Below, piece after piece: positions 1-7,857 of a stretch of DNA of 64,000 bases. The notes below the pieces were generated by a model that did no database searches, was not told the origin of the DNA, and was given only the letters and a program-made list of their open reading frames with translations. Made by a program: the position numbers and the translations under genes. Position 1 is the first letter of the stretch. Each line of letters opens with the position of its first letter. The DNA is from Sphaerochaeta sp032144095 (GTDB lineage Bacteria > Spirochaetota > Spirochaetia > Sphaerochaetales > Sphaerochaetaceae), in assembly GCF_032144095.1 (NCBI RefSeq), contig NZ_JAVSNJ010000002.1:186001-250000 (forward strand), given 5' to 3'.

Positions 1-1640
1 TTGACCTGCTGCTGCAGATGGTAGTGGCGCTGGCGGAGCTTCTCCTCATGGGCATCTGCCTCCCGTTTCCTTCTCTCAAGGCCCTTGATGATCTCCCCGA
101 TCTGTACAGCCTCACTGCCCAGGTATTGCTGGGCCTTCTCCAATACCTCGACGGGAAGGTGCATCGCCTTGGCAGTATCGAGGGCGTGGCTGTCGCCTGG
201 AATGCCATTGATGACCCGAAAGGTGGGTAGGTGGGTATCCTCATCGAACTCCATCGATGCGTTTATCACACTCTCCTTGGCATAGGCAAACTGCTTCAGT
301 ACCCCATGATGGCTGGTAACCAACGTCAGCTTGGCCATTTTCAGGCAGTATTCAAGGGTGGCCCTGGCTAGGGCGGCCCCCTCAACAGGGTCGGTGCCGC
401 TACCCAGCTCATCCATGATGACCAGGGAACGGCTTGTCATGTTGCGTAGGATGTAGCCGACCTGCTTCATGTGGCCGCTAAAGGTGGAGAGTTCCTCCTC
501 AATGCTCTGCTCGTCACCGATGTCGGTGAATACCTCGTCAAACAGAGGTAGGGAACTACCCTCCTTTGCAGGGATGAAGCCGCAGAACTGGTTCATTAAT
601 GTCATGAGCCCAACGGTCTTGATGGTGACCGTCTTTCCTCCGGCATTGGGACCGGAAATTACCACGGAACGGACCTTTTCATCGAGCATCACGGTGATGG
701 GCACCGCTTTCTTGCCCAATAGGGGGTGGCGTGCCTCGATGAGGGAACAGGTGTCGCTGGCTATATCGACCTTGATGGCGTGGTGGTCGAAACTATACTT
801 GGCACAGGCAAAGAGGGCGTCAGCCTGGCCTACCTTCTGGCGCAAGGTCTGCAATTCCCACTTGCAAGCCCTGGCTTGTCCATCGAGCAGGGAGAGCAGT
901 TTTGCTATCTCGATGAGGATCTGGTTTTCAGCCATGACCACGGCATTGTTCATCTCCACCAGACGGAACGGTTCCATGAAGACGGTACTGCCAGAGGAGG
1001 AACTGCTGCTGATGAAACCCGGGACCTCGGTGCGACGGTCGTTTCGTACAGGGATGACCAGCCTGCCGTCACGGAAGGCGCCCTGGTCGCTCTGCACCAC
1101 GGCGCTATTTGTCCGGATGAAGTCGCTTGTGAAGCGGGAGCGCTCACCCTTGGCCTGTTCAACCTGCTTCCGCAAGGAACGAATGGCAGGATGGCTCTCC
1201 TTGACCTGCCCTCCTTCATCGAGTATCGAATGGATGCTCTGGACCAGGTGGAGGAGCTTGGGCTCAATCTCACAACCCAGGAGTCCCTGAATAGGTTCCA
1301 GGCTTTCCTGCCCCTGGTTGCAGTAGTGCAGGAACATCTCGCCACTTTGGATATAGCTGGCCAAGGCTACCAAGAGCGGCCCATCAAGAGAGAGCAGGGG
1401 ATTCTCCAAGGTCGCCATCGCCTGCCCGATATCGGCAAAATGGGAGGGGGAAGGGAGGTCGGACCTCCCGAGCAGCGATACAAAAGCTGCTACCTTAGCC
1501 TGACGGTCTAGCAAGGCTTCCTGCTCAGCAAGAAACCCGAGGGAGGCGAGATGCCCTACTCCATCCTGGCTGAGGGCACAGTCCTGTATCTTCTTCAGTA
1601 CCTGGAGAAACCCCAGGTCCTCAATACTCTTCTTGTTCAT
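1..1640 (-). CDS. mutS2: Endonuclease MutS2, C-terminus beyond window
   Basis: MutS-family ATPase of the MutS2 branch, which acts on branched DNA or, in some bacteria, on collided ribosomes rather than in mismatch repair. About 546 N-terminal residues are visible. The Walker A motif GPNAGGKT lies near residues 330-337, and a Walker B with the MutS signature, MDELGSGTDP, follows near residue 407. After the ATPase a charged helical stretch begins and runs off the window edge, so the C-terminal Smr nuclease domain cannot be seen. The start ATG (1638-1640) lies inside the 3' end of rsgA, a 20-base overlap that implies translational coupling. MutS1 is excluded because the protein begins directly with the core/lever region, without mismatch-recognition domains. 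Confidence 0.93.
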   Translation of the reverse strand, partial: MNKKSIEDLGFLQVLKKIQDCALSQDGVGHLASLGFLAEQEALLDRQAKVAAFVSLLGRSDLPSPSHFADIGQAMATLENPLLSLDGPLLVALASYIQSGEMFLHYCNQGQESLEPIQGLLGCEIEPKLLHLVQSIHSILDEGGQVKESHPAIRSLRKQVEQAKGERSRFTSDFIRTNSAVVQSDQGAFRDGRLVIPVRNDRRTEVPGFISSSSSSGSTVFMEPFRLVEMNNAVVMAENQILIEIAKLLSLLDGQARACKWELQTLRQKVGQADALFACAKYSFDHHAIKVDIASDTCSLIEARHPLLGKKAVPITVMLDEKVRSVVISGPNAGGKTVTIKTVGLMTLMNQFCGFIPAKEGSSLPLFDEVFTDIGDEQSIEEELSTFSGHMKQVGYILRNMTSRSLVIMDELGSGTDPVEGAALARATLEYCLKMAKLTLVTSHHGVLKQFAYAKESVINASMEFDEDTHLPTFRVINGIPGDSHALDTAKAMHLPVEVLEKAQQYLGSEAVQIGEIIKGLERRKREADAHEEKLRQRHYHLQQQV

Positions 1641-2595
1641 GCTTGTCCATATTTCTGTATCGCTCGCGGCTCTGGTCGCTCTTGCCCATCCACTGGGGAG
1701 CCTTGTCATCGAGGGAGGCGAGCATCCTCAGATAGCTTTCGTAGCGGTCATGGTGAATCTTCCCCTCTTCAACCAGCCGTTTCACCTCGCAATCGGGTTC
1801 ATCGTTGTGCAGGCAGTGGTCATAGGAGCAGATCTTGGAAGGTTCTGTAAATTCAGGGAACGAGTTTGCAATCCTCTGGGGATCCCCATGGGGTACAAAA
1901 ATCTCCCTGACGCCGGGGGTATCGACGAGGGTAAAGTCGGGTCCCTTGATGAGCAGCGAGTAGTTGGTGGTATGCTTGCCACGGTTATACTTTTCCGAAA
2001 TATCCCCAATTCTCTGGTCGACATCAAGGATCCTGTTTATCAGGGTGGACTTGCCTACCCCGCTCTGGCCGATGAATGCAACCGTCTTCCCCTTCAGGAG
2101 CTCAACAAATTCAGGCAGCCCGTCTCCGGTTATTGCACTTACCCCCCTGATGGTATATCCCAGCTTGTGGTAGAGGGAAAAGCGCTCAAACTCATCCTCG
2201 GTAAGCAGTATGTCACTCTTGTTCATGACGATCATCACCTCGACATCAAAGCTGCAGGCGATGACACGGTCGATGAATCTGGGGCGGAATGGGGGGGAGT
2301 CGGCACTGCAGACACAGACGATCATATCCATGTTGGCTACCACGGTCTGGTTGCTGTTTCCCTTGATGTTCCAACGCTGGAAGCAGTTGGTACGCTCAAG
2401 CCTATCGAGGATGAGCCCCTCTGAGGTTCCTGTAATGACAAAGGAGACCCTATCACCCACTGCCAACGGGTTGTACTCGTTGGTAACAGAGGAGAGTTGC
2501 TTGCCTTTTATGCGACAGAGGTAGCTCTTCTCTCCATCCACTACCGTGTAGATGTTGTTGATCCCTCTGGTTACACTCCCTACGTATTGCTCCAT
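1621..2595 (-). CDS. rsgA: Ribosome small-subunit-dependent GTPase A
   Basis: Circularly permuted GTPase that helps late maturation of the 30S subunit. The 324-residue product has an N-terminal OB-fold of about 70 residues, then the permuted G motifs: NKSD (G4), GQSGVGKST (G1, about residue 174) and DTPG (G3, about residue 224). A C-terminal zinc knuckle with Cys, His and Cys ligands follows (CSYDHC...DC). An in-frame upstream extension exists, but the ATG at 2593-2595 is chosen because AGGAG sits seven bases before it and the protein then begins with the usual short RsgA N-terminus. It is followed by mutS2 with overlap. Confidence 0.95.
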   Translation of the reverse strand: MEQYVGSVTRGINNIYTVVDGEKSYLCRIKGKQLSSVTNEYNPLAVGDRVSFVITGTSEGLILDRLERTNCFQRWNIKGNSNQTVVANMDMIVCVCSADSPPFRPRFIDRVIACSFDVEVMIVMNKSDILLTEDEFERFSLYHKLGYTIRGVSAITGDGLPEFVELLKGKTVAFIGQSGVGKSTLINRILDVDQRIGDISEKYNRGKHTTNYSLLIKGPDFTLVDTPGVREIFVPHGDPQRIANSFPEFTEPSKICSYDHCLHNDEPDCEVKRLVEEGKIHHDRYESYLRMLASLDDKAPQWMGKSDQSRERYRNMDKHEQEEY

Positions 2596-2633
2596 TTTTG
2601 CTCCTAAAAGCACTGTACAAGCAAATCCTATGC

Positions 2634-2661
2634 TTGACAACCAGCTTGTATTTGATACTGT
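2634..2661 (+). promoter_or_regulatory. Promoter of pentapeptide-repeat gene, probably leaderless
   Basis: TTGACA at 2634-2639 and TACTGT at 2656-2661 are 16 bases apart. The ATG at 2668 comes six bases after the -10 box, so transcription should begin at or next to the start codon. No Shine-Dalgarno sequence is present. Confidence 0.5.
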
Positions 2662-2667
2662 TATCCT

Positions 2668-3246
2668 ATGTTTAACTTCAAGACCTGCGCCCACCCCCAG
2701 TGCCATGCATATATCTGTGAAGAAGGGCCCTTCTGCTTTCACCACAGCCCGAATCAGGATGAGCTTCTCCTCCACTGCACCGATGCACTGCTTGGGGAAC
2801 AGGATATCCTGGACCTCTCCCTTACCGGAGGGGAGTTTGAAAACCTGACCATACCCAAGAAGGCTTTCATATCCTCCAACATGGCATGGTGCACCTTCAG
2901 GAACATCGACTTCTCCCGATGCACCTTCATCACCAGCTTTTTCGACTTCTGCCTGTTTGAGGGCTGCCACTTCAATGAGATAACCAGCAGGTACTCAATC
3001 TTCTCAGGGAGCAAGATGCTGGACTGTGACTTCAGCGGCTCGGTGATCAACCATACAAACTTTGTCGGCATAGACACCCTGTATTGTGACTTCAGCGATT
3101 GTGACCTCTACTTCTCCAACTTTGGTACCAGCTATCTTCGGGATACCAAGTTTGTGGACTGCAACCTCAAGAAAGCGGACTTTCTCCACACCGACCAGCG
3201 TAGGGTTGACTTCCGTTACTCCAACTACTCGGAGGCACACCATTGA
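2668..3246 (+). CDS. Pentapeptide-repeat protein
   Basis: A 192-residue protein whose middle and C-terminal parts follow the A(D/N)LxX-type five-residue periodicity, rich in F/L at the centre and C/D/N before it (for example CTFRNIDFSRCTF, CDFSGSVINHTNF, CDFSDCDLYFSNF). This predicts a right-handed quadrilateral beta helix. The first 40 residues hold a Cys/His-rich segment (CAHPQCHAYICEEGPFCFHH) that could bind a metal; that is inference. The family has no single function; some members mimic DNA or protect gyrase. There is no signal peptide. It is divergent from rsgA, and its TGA stop overlaps the TTG start of the next gene. Confidence 0.85.
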   Translation: MFNFKTCAHPQCHAYICEEGPFCFHHSPNQDELLLHCTDALLGEQDILDLSLTGGEFENLTIPKKAFISSNMAWCTFRNIDFSRCTFITSFFDFCLFEGCHFNEITSRYSIFSGSKMLDCDFSGSVINHTNFVGIDTLYCDFSDCDLYFSNFGTSYLRDTKFVDCNLKKADFLHTDQRRVDFRYSNYSEAHH

Positions 3247-3851
3247 GGATATACCAGCACTTCTCTGTCGTGGGTTTCTGCAATACCTACCTCATAGGTT
3301 CGGAAAAAGGAAGTGAAGCCATCCTCATCGACCCAGGCCATGTGGATACAGAGCTCATCCATCTCATAGAGAGCAATGAGTTCAAGCTCAAGCATGTGCT
3401 GCTCACCCATCGCCACCAGGCCCATACAGCTGGGCTGGGGACGTTGATGAAGATCTACAACCCGACCATCTACGCCTCAGCATTCTCCTCCTACGAGTAT
3501 CCGGTAAAACCCATCAGCGACCACCAGGTCCTCACCCTCTCCGAGCTTGAGGTGGAGGTAATCCATGTCCCTGGCCACAGCCTGGACAGCATGGTCTACA
3601 AGATCGACCATGCGCTCTTTACCGGGGATACCCTGATGTGCGGAAGGGTCGGCTCAACCGAGGGGTATCGTGAGCAGGCCCTGCTGCTGAAATCGATCTG
3701 GACCCGCCTGATGAGCCTCGATGAGAATATCCTGCTGTTTCCTGGCCATGGGACAGCGAGCAAACTCCGTATCGAACGGATGTTCAACCACCCCTTGCTC
3801 GAGCTTGGGGCAATCTCCTCAGAAAGGCAAAACTGGAGGGATGAGGAGTAG
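3243..3851 (+). CDS. MBL-fold metallo-hydrolase with altered metal motif
   Basis: A 202-residue glyoxalase-II-like metallo-beta-lactamase-fold protein. The motifs are THRHQAH (about residues 55-61), VPGHS (about 109), TGDT (about 128) and FPGHG (about 167). The canonical family motif is HxHxDH; here the Asp is Ala, which should weaken the second metal site, while the His ligands and the bridging Asp of TGDT remain. Translation starts at TTG, which overlaps the stop of the pentapeptide-repeat gene (TTGA), so the two genes are co-transcribed and coupled. The substrate cannot be told from the sequence. Confidence 0.85.
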   Translation: MRIYQHFSVVGFCNTYLIGSEKGSEAILIDPGHVDTELIHLIESNEFKLKHVLLTHRHQAHTAGLGTLMKIYNPTIYASAFSSYEYPVKPISDHQVLTLSELEVEVIHVPGHSLDSMVYKIDHALFTGDTLMCGRVGSTEGYREQALLLKSIWTRLMSLDENILLFPGHGTASKLRIERMFNHPLLELGAISSERQNWRDEE

Positions 3852-3853
3852 GG

Positions 3854-4798
3854 TCAGGTTCGGTGGCTTTGTACGTAGGAGAGGAACCTGGCGGGCAAGG
3901 GTGCAGTGAAAACCACTCTTTTTCCCGTCTCAGGGTGGTCTATCGCAAGTTTCAGTGCATGGAGCATAAGGGTGGTCCCATCCTCCTTGCCGTAGATGAC
4001 ATCCCCAACCAACGGGTGGTTCAACGAAGCGAGGTGCACCCGTATCTGATGGGTACGCCCGGTGCGGATGACGATACGCAGCAGGGAAAACCCCTTGAAA
4101 TCCCTGAGCACCGTATACTCGGTAAAGGCTGACCTTCCCTCATCGTTGGCACAGGTAGTGAAACGCTTGCGGTTTTTCTCGTCCCTGGTGATGTTGCTCT
4201 CTATCGTCCCGTATCTGATCCTGAAATTTCCCTTTACCAGGGCTATGTAGGTCTTTCCGGTGGTGTGGGCCTTGAACTGCTCAAGAAGCGAACGATAGCT
4301 CTCCCTTGTCCGTGCTATGACCAGGGCTCCACTGGTATCCTTGTCCAGACGATGGACAATACCTGGGCGAATTGCAGAGGAGGAGAGCGAAACCTCTTCC
4401 TCTTCCCCATCATCAGAGCTTCCTGTATCAAAGCCGATGCCATACCGGAACAGGAGGGCATTGACCACCGTCCCATCATGGTTTCCCACCGCTGGATGCA
4501 CAACCATGCCCTGCTCTTTGTCGACCACCAAAAGCTGCTCATCCTCGTAGAGGACCTTCAAGGGAATGTCTTGGGCCGTAAGCCCTTCAAACACCTCTTG
4601 CCCATAGGTTATGGTGAGGGTATCCCCCTGGCTGACCAACTTGCTTTTCTTTGCAGGTTTCCCGTCTACAAGAATCTGGGTCCCAGGGTCCGAGAAGATC
4701 GAACGCTTGAATCCTTGCTGGGCAAGGTAGGAATCCAGGCGAACCTTCTCCACCATTTCTGAGACGGTCAGCTCTACGGTCTGTTCCTTGTACGCCAT
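3854..4798 (-). CDS. RluA/RluD-family 23S rRNA pseudouridine synthase
   Basis: The 314-residue protein has an N-terminal S4 RNA-binding domain (about residues 17-75) and a pseudouridine synthase domain with the catalytic-Asp motif HRLDKDTSG near residue 152. The C-terminal RTGRTHQIRVH segment is typical of RluA/RluC/RluD enzymes, which convert uridines in 23S rRNA. An acidic insertion (SSDDGEEEE) sits just before the catalytic motif. It is the last gene of a four-gene operon; its ATG shares a base with the stop of the upstream small membrane protein (TAATG). Family assignment is secure, but the target position is not. Confidence 0.92.
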   Translation of the reverse strand: MAYKEQTVELTVSEMVEKVRLDSYLAQQGFKRSIFSDPGTQILVDGKPAKKSKLVSQGDTLTITYGQEVFEGLTAQDIPLKVLYEDEQLLVVDKEQGMVVHPAVGNHDGTVVNALLFRYGIGFDTGSSDDGEEEEVSLSSSAIRPGIVHRLDKDTSGALVIARTRESYRSLLEQFKAHTTGKTYIALVKGNFRIRYGTIESNITRDEKNRKRFTTCANDEGRSAFTEYTVLRDFKGFSLLRIVIRTGRTHQIRVHLASLNHPLVGDVIYGKEDGTTLMLHALKLAIDHPETGKRVVFTAPLPARFLSYVQSHRT

Positions 4799-5133
4799 TA
4801 CTGCTGCCCCACTTCACCGATGACATAATCGGCAACAGCTATGCCCAACGAGAGGCCTGAGGCAATGCCTCCCTGAATGAGCAGGGCCGTCAGGGCGTCC
4901 TTTGCGGGGGGAGCCCATCCTGCGTTTACCGCAATGTTGTAGGAAAGCGTTGCAATGCCCATGGTCAGGACAAAGGAGCCAAAAAAGAGGATCTCTGCCC
5001 TTCTGAGCTTATAGCTCCACAAGGGGAACTCCTGCTCCTGATAGGGGACATATCCGGCAAGTGGTTCACTGGCCAAAGGGTAGAGGGAAAGGCAAAACAC
5101 CATCAGAAGCAACAGGAGGACACCTTTTTTCAT
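4798..5133 (-). CDS. Small membrane protein of unknown function
   Basis: I do not recognise this 111-residue protein. It has a cleavable signal sequence (a basic start, then leucine-rich residues 4-20, with a likely cut near PLASE) and two later hydrophobic segments (about residues 50-68 and 82-103) separated by a short PPAKD turn. It lies between yggS and the pseudouridine synthase with TAATG overlaps on both sides, so it is a translated part of that operon and not a chance reading frame. Confidence 0.75.
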   Translation of the reverse strand: MKKGVLLLLLMVFCLSLYPLASEPLAGYVPYQEQEFPLWSYKLRRAEILFFGSFVLTMGIATLSYNIAVNAGWAPPAKDALTALLIQGGIASGLSLGIAVADYVIGEVGQQ

Positions 5134-5828
5134 TACAGGTACTCCCGTTTGCCGAATAGGCGGGTGCCAACCCTCACCATCGTGGCACCTTCACGGATTG
5201 CCAGGGGGAAATCACCGCTCATGCCCATGCTCAGGGTTGAGAAATCGAGGTGGGGATAGCGGGAAATGCAGGAGTCCTGCAAGGCCCTGAGCAGGGAAAA
5301 GGCCTTTCGTGTCTCTTCTTCCCCTCCATGCAGTGGCCCGATGGTCATGAGACCCCTGACAGTGACCCCTTGCAATTGGGCTATGCTGTCCAAGGCCTCA
5401 TAGAGGCTAGCCTCATTCTCAAACCCACTCTTGGAATCCTCTTCGCTGGTGTTGTACTGCAAAAGGATCGGCATCCTTTTGTTGAGGGCCAGGCTCGCCT
5501 CGCTGATTTTGGATGCAACCTTGAGGGAATCGACGCTGTCGATCGCATCGACGAGCCCGACTATTTTCTTTACCTTGTTGGATTGCAGGTGCCCGATAAG
5601 ATGGACACGCATCCCTTCAGGACGGGGGGACGAGAACTTCTCAACCACCTCCTGCACCCGATTCTCCCCAAAGAGAAATTGCCCACAGCCAAACAGCTCC
5701 AGGATCTCCTCATAGGGGTGGGTCTTGCTTACTGCCATCAACTGTATGGAAGAAGGAGCCCTGCCAATGGAGGCGGCAGCCCGCTCTATCTCCCCTAGGG
5801 TCTCTTCCAGTCGTTTTTGCACCATCAT
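5133..5828 (-). CDS. YggS/PLPBP-family pyridoxal-phosphate homeostasis protein
   Basis: A single-domain fold-type III PLP-binding protein of 231 residues, the usual length. The PLP lysine lies in AVSKTHPYEEI (about residue 35). Further family hallmarks are GENRVQE, HLIGHLQSNK and the C-terminal SMGMSGDFPLAI and VRVGTRLFG. Members buffer PLP and affect amino-acid balance; they have no established catalytic reaction. Two adjacent ATG codons (5826-5828 and 5823-5825) are possible starts. It follows the CmpB-type gene by one base. Confidence 0.93.
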   Translation of the reverse strand: MMVQKRLEETLGEIERAAASIGRAPSSIQLMAVSKTHPYEEILELFGCGQFLFGENRVQEVVEKFSSPRPEGMRVHLIGHLQSNKVKKIVGLVDAIDSVDSLKVASKISEASLALNKRMPILLQYNTSEEDSKSGFENEASLYEALDSIAQLQGVTVRGLMTIGPLHGGEEETRKAFSLLRALQDSCISRYPHLDFSTLSMGMSGDFPLAIREGATMVRVGTRLFGKREYL

Positions 5829-5829
5829 C

Positions 5830-6654
5830 TCATTTGCCCCTGTTCTTCAGCTCTTTTGCTGCCGTATGCAACCTCTGCCTCTGCTCTTGCATTTTTGAGC
5901 GGTACTCGCGCAGGTTCATCTTCAACAGTTCAAGCTGCACCTTCTGTTCCTGACTTTTGGAAGTAATGGAGGGGAAGGCATTGAGGAAACGGCGAGACTG
6001 CCTGTTGAGCCTTGCCTTGAGTTCTTCACGTTCTTCATCAAGGCGAGTTCGGAGGCGATCCAAGGAGGGGGTACAGCCCTGTTTTGCCAGCACCTCGATC
6101 CTCTCCTCAAGTTCCTTCGTCCTAAGCCTGAATTCAGCAAGTTGTTTCTGGAAGGCGGCCATCCTGAAGATACTGGAGGTGGCATCCACTGAGATGATGA
6201 ACAACAAGCCACTGCTTAGGGGGTGAAGGACACCATCAGGGATATGGGAGACAAAACGGGTAAGGGCTGGATGGATCCAGTAGGTGGCGACCAAGCCCAT
6301 GAGGCCGAAAAGGGTTGCATTGAGCAGGCATACCCTTCCGTTGATGTTCGCAAAGTGCTTGGAATAGTCCCAGAGCTTGGTGTTGAAGATCTTCTCCAGA
6401 AGGTAGCTGGTTACGTACTCAAGGGCGCTGGTCAGGGCCATTGCAACCAGGAACACCACGATCGGGTGGGCATTGAAGAACGATAGGCTCACCACTACGA
6501 TGAGGGCTCCGAAGCCGTAGATAGGCAGGTAGGGTCCATGGAGGAAGCCCCGGTTCACAAACCTCTTCAAGGGGATGGAACAGTAGAGGACTTCACATAC
6601 ATAGCCGATCATGGCATAGAGAAAAAAATACAGGAAATATTGGTCAAACACCAT
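5830..6654 (-). CDS. CmpB-type (ABC transporter type IV-like) membrane protein
   Basis: A 274-residue protein with four or five hydrophobic helices in the first 160 residues and the conserved family signatures GFLHGPYLPIYG and WDYS...NINGRVCL. It matches the Pfam family named putative ABC-transporter type IV (CmpB); no ATPase partner is nearby, so a transport role is unproven. The last 110 residues are highly charged and predict a long cytoplasmic coiled coil (ELEERIEVL, LDEEREELKARL), which is longer than the basic family. It is the first gene of the operon leading to yggS. Confidence 0.8.
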   Translation of the reverse strand: MVFDQYFLYFFLYAMIGYVCEVLYCSIPLKRFVNRGFLHGPYLPIYGFGALIVVVSLSFFNAHPIVVFLVAMALTSALEYVTSYLLEKIFNTKLWDYSKHFANINGRVCLLNATLFGLMGLVATYWIHPALTRFVSHIPDGVLHPLSSGLLFIISVDATSSIFRMAAFQKQLAEFRLRTKELEERIEVLAKQGCTPSLDRLRTRLDEEREELKARLNRQSRRFLNAFPSITSKSQEQKVQLELLKMNLREYRSKMQEQRQRLHTAAKELKNRGK

Positions 6655-6694
6655 CAGACCCTCCGTCTCATTCCCAAACTATACCCAATAGAGG

Positions 6695-7633
6695 TTATGA
6701 GGGCAACTGGGAAGTTCGTGCAACTTTCTTTTGTTTCCAATATATCGCATAGATGCCGGCGGTAACCAACGCCAGGGAAATGGGATACTTGACATGCATG
6801 ATATCCTCCCCCAGCACTAAGGCCGAGAAAAGGGTCCCTGCAATGGGTATGATGAAGGTGAAGACGCTGATCTTGCCCACTGGGTTATATTTGAGCAACT
6901 GGGACCAGAGGGTAAAGGCCATGGCTGAAACGAATACAAGATATGCAAGCACAAGGATCCCAGAGAGGGAAACAACGGGAAGGGACCCCCCTCCTCCGAG
7001 GCCGATGAGGATGAGGAGCAGACCACCAAGGGTAAGGTTGATCGCAGTAACGGCAAGGGGGCCATCGGTGCGGGTAATCTTCTTGCTGAAGATGGAGCCA
7101 AAGGCGAAACAGAGTTGGGAAAGCAGGAGAAACCCCTCACCGTTGAAGGAGAACCTGATGGTACCCTCCCCCAGTGTCGAGATAAAAATCCCAAACACGC
7201 AAACCAGGCTTCCTACCACCTTCTGCACCGTAAGCTTGTCGTCCTTGAAGAAGAAATGTGCAAGGACCACTGCATAGCAGGCAGAGACGGAAGAAAATAT
7301 GGTTGCAGCCGCTCCTGTTGTGTGTGCCACACCGAGATAGGCGAAGAAGTATTGGCCGGTGGTCTGGACCAGGGCAAGGATGAGCACCAACAGGTAATTC
7401 TGCCGGTGAACTGTTGCCCAGGTTCTCGAGCTTAGCCTATGGTAGACCAAAAGCAGGACGCCTGAGGAGAAGAATCTGATGCCGGCAAATAGGAGCTTCG
7501 AGCTTACGCTCTCCCCTATCGCAAACAGCTGATACCCGATCTTGATCATGGGTAGCGGTGTCGCCCAGAGCAGGTTGCAGAAAATGGCAATGAGGATTGC
7601 GAGCCTTGGATTCTCAAACACCGTTCGTTTCAC
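6695..7633 (-). CDS. EamA/DMT-family transporter
   Basis: An inner-membrane exporter of the drug/metabolite transporter superfamily, 312 residues with about ten hydrophobic helices in two EamA repeats (for example the helix after ENPRLAILIAIFCNLLW and the second repeat beginning LLLSQLCFAFGSIFSKK). The open frame extends upstream through a tRNA gene, so the start is placed at GTG 7631-7633, preceded by AGGA nine bases upstream. Substrate unknown. It lies just downstream of the tRNA-Val terminator. Confidence 0.85.
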   Translation of the reverse strand: MKRTVFENPRLAILIAIFCNLLWATPLPMIKIGYQLFAIGESVSSKLLFAGIRFFSSGVLLLVYHRLSSRTWATVHRQNYLLVLILALVQTTGQYFFAYLGVAHTTGAAATIFSSVSACYAVVLAHFFFKDDKLTVQKVVGSLVCVFGIFISTLGEGTIRFSFNGEGFLLLSQLCFAFGSIFSKKITRTDGPLAVTAINLTLGGLLLILIGLGGGGSLPVVSLSGILVLAYLVFVSAMAFTLWSQLLKYNPVGKISVFTFIIPIAGTLFSALVLGEDIMHVKYPISLALVTAGIYAIYWKQKKVARTSQLPS

Positions 7634-7652
7634 TGGGGGCCATCCTAATAAG

Positions 7653-7682
7653 CAAAAAAGCGTACCCACGAGGAGTACGCTT
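7653..7682 (-). terminator. Rho-independent terminator after tRNA-Val
   Basis: On the minus strand an eight-base stem AAGCGTAC / GTACGCTT with a short loop is followed by a T run. It lies directly after the tRNA 3' end and separates the tRNA from the DMT transporter gene. Confidence 0.85.
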
Positions 7683-7683
7683 T

Positions 7684-7755
7684 TGACCGGAGAGGGATTT
7701 GAACCCCCGACCAGTTGCGTGTAAAGCAACCGCTCTCCCACTGAGCTATCCGGCC
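7684..7755 (-). tRNA. tRNA-Val (anticodon TAC)
   Basis: A cloverleaf is readable on the minus strand. The acceptor arms GGCCGGA / TCCGGTC pair fully with one G-U, TAGCTCA covers positions 8-14, the anticodon loop is TTTACAC on a GTTGC/GCAAC stem, and the T-loop is TTCAAAT. The anticodon is TAC (valine, GUA codons). CCA is not encoded. Confidence 0.95.
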
Positions 7756-7765
7756 GACTTGAAAG

Positions 7766-7795
7766 AAAGTAGCACGAAGCCAATGGAGGTGTCAA
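7766..7795 (-). promoter_or_regulatory. Promoter of tRNA-Val
   Basis: Minus-strand TTGACA (7790-7795) and TACTTT (7766-7771) are 18 bases apart, placing transcription start a few bases before the tRNA 5' end. Confidence 0.7.
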
Positions 7796-7857
7796 CTACG
7801 AAGATGATAAATCTACGAAAGATGGCAGATCCATCAGCGTATGCCTGGCTTTCTATC

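Noticed and set aside
726..1511. Long open frame on the plus strand (261 codons)
   Set aside because: It lies opposite mutS2, which shows clear Walker motifs. The plus frame has no recognisable domains.
6695..7795. Longer form of the DMT transporter
   Set aside because: The extension reads through the terminator and tRNA-Val gene; a GTG with ribosome site at 7633 gives the normal family length.
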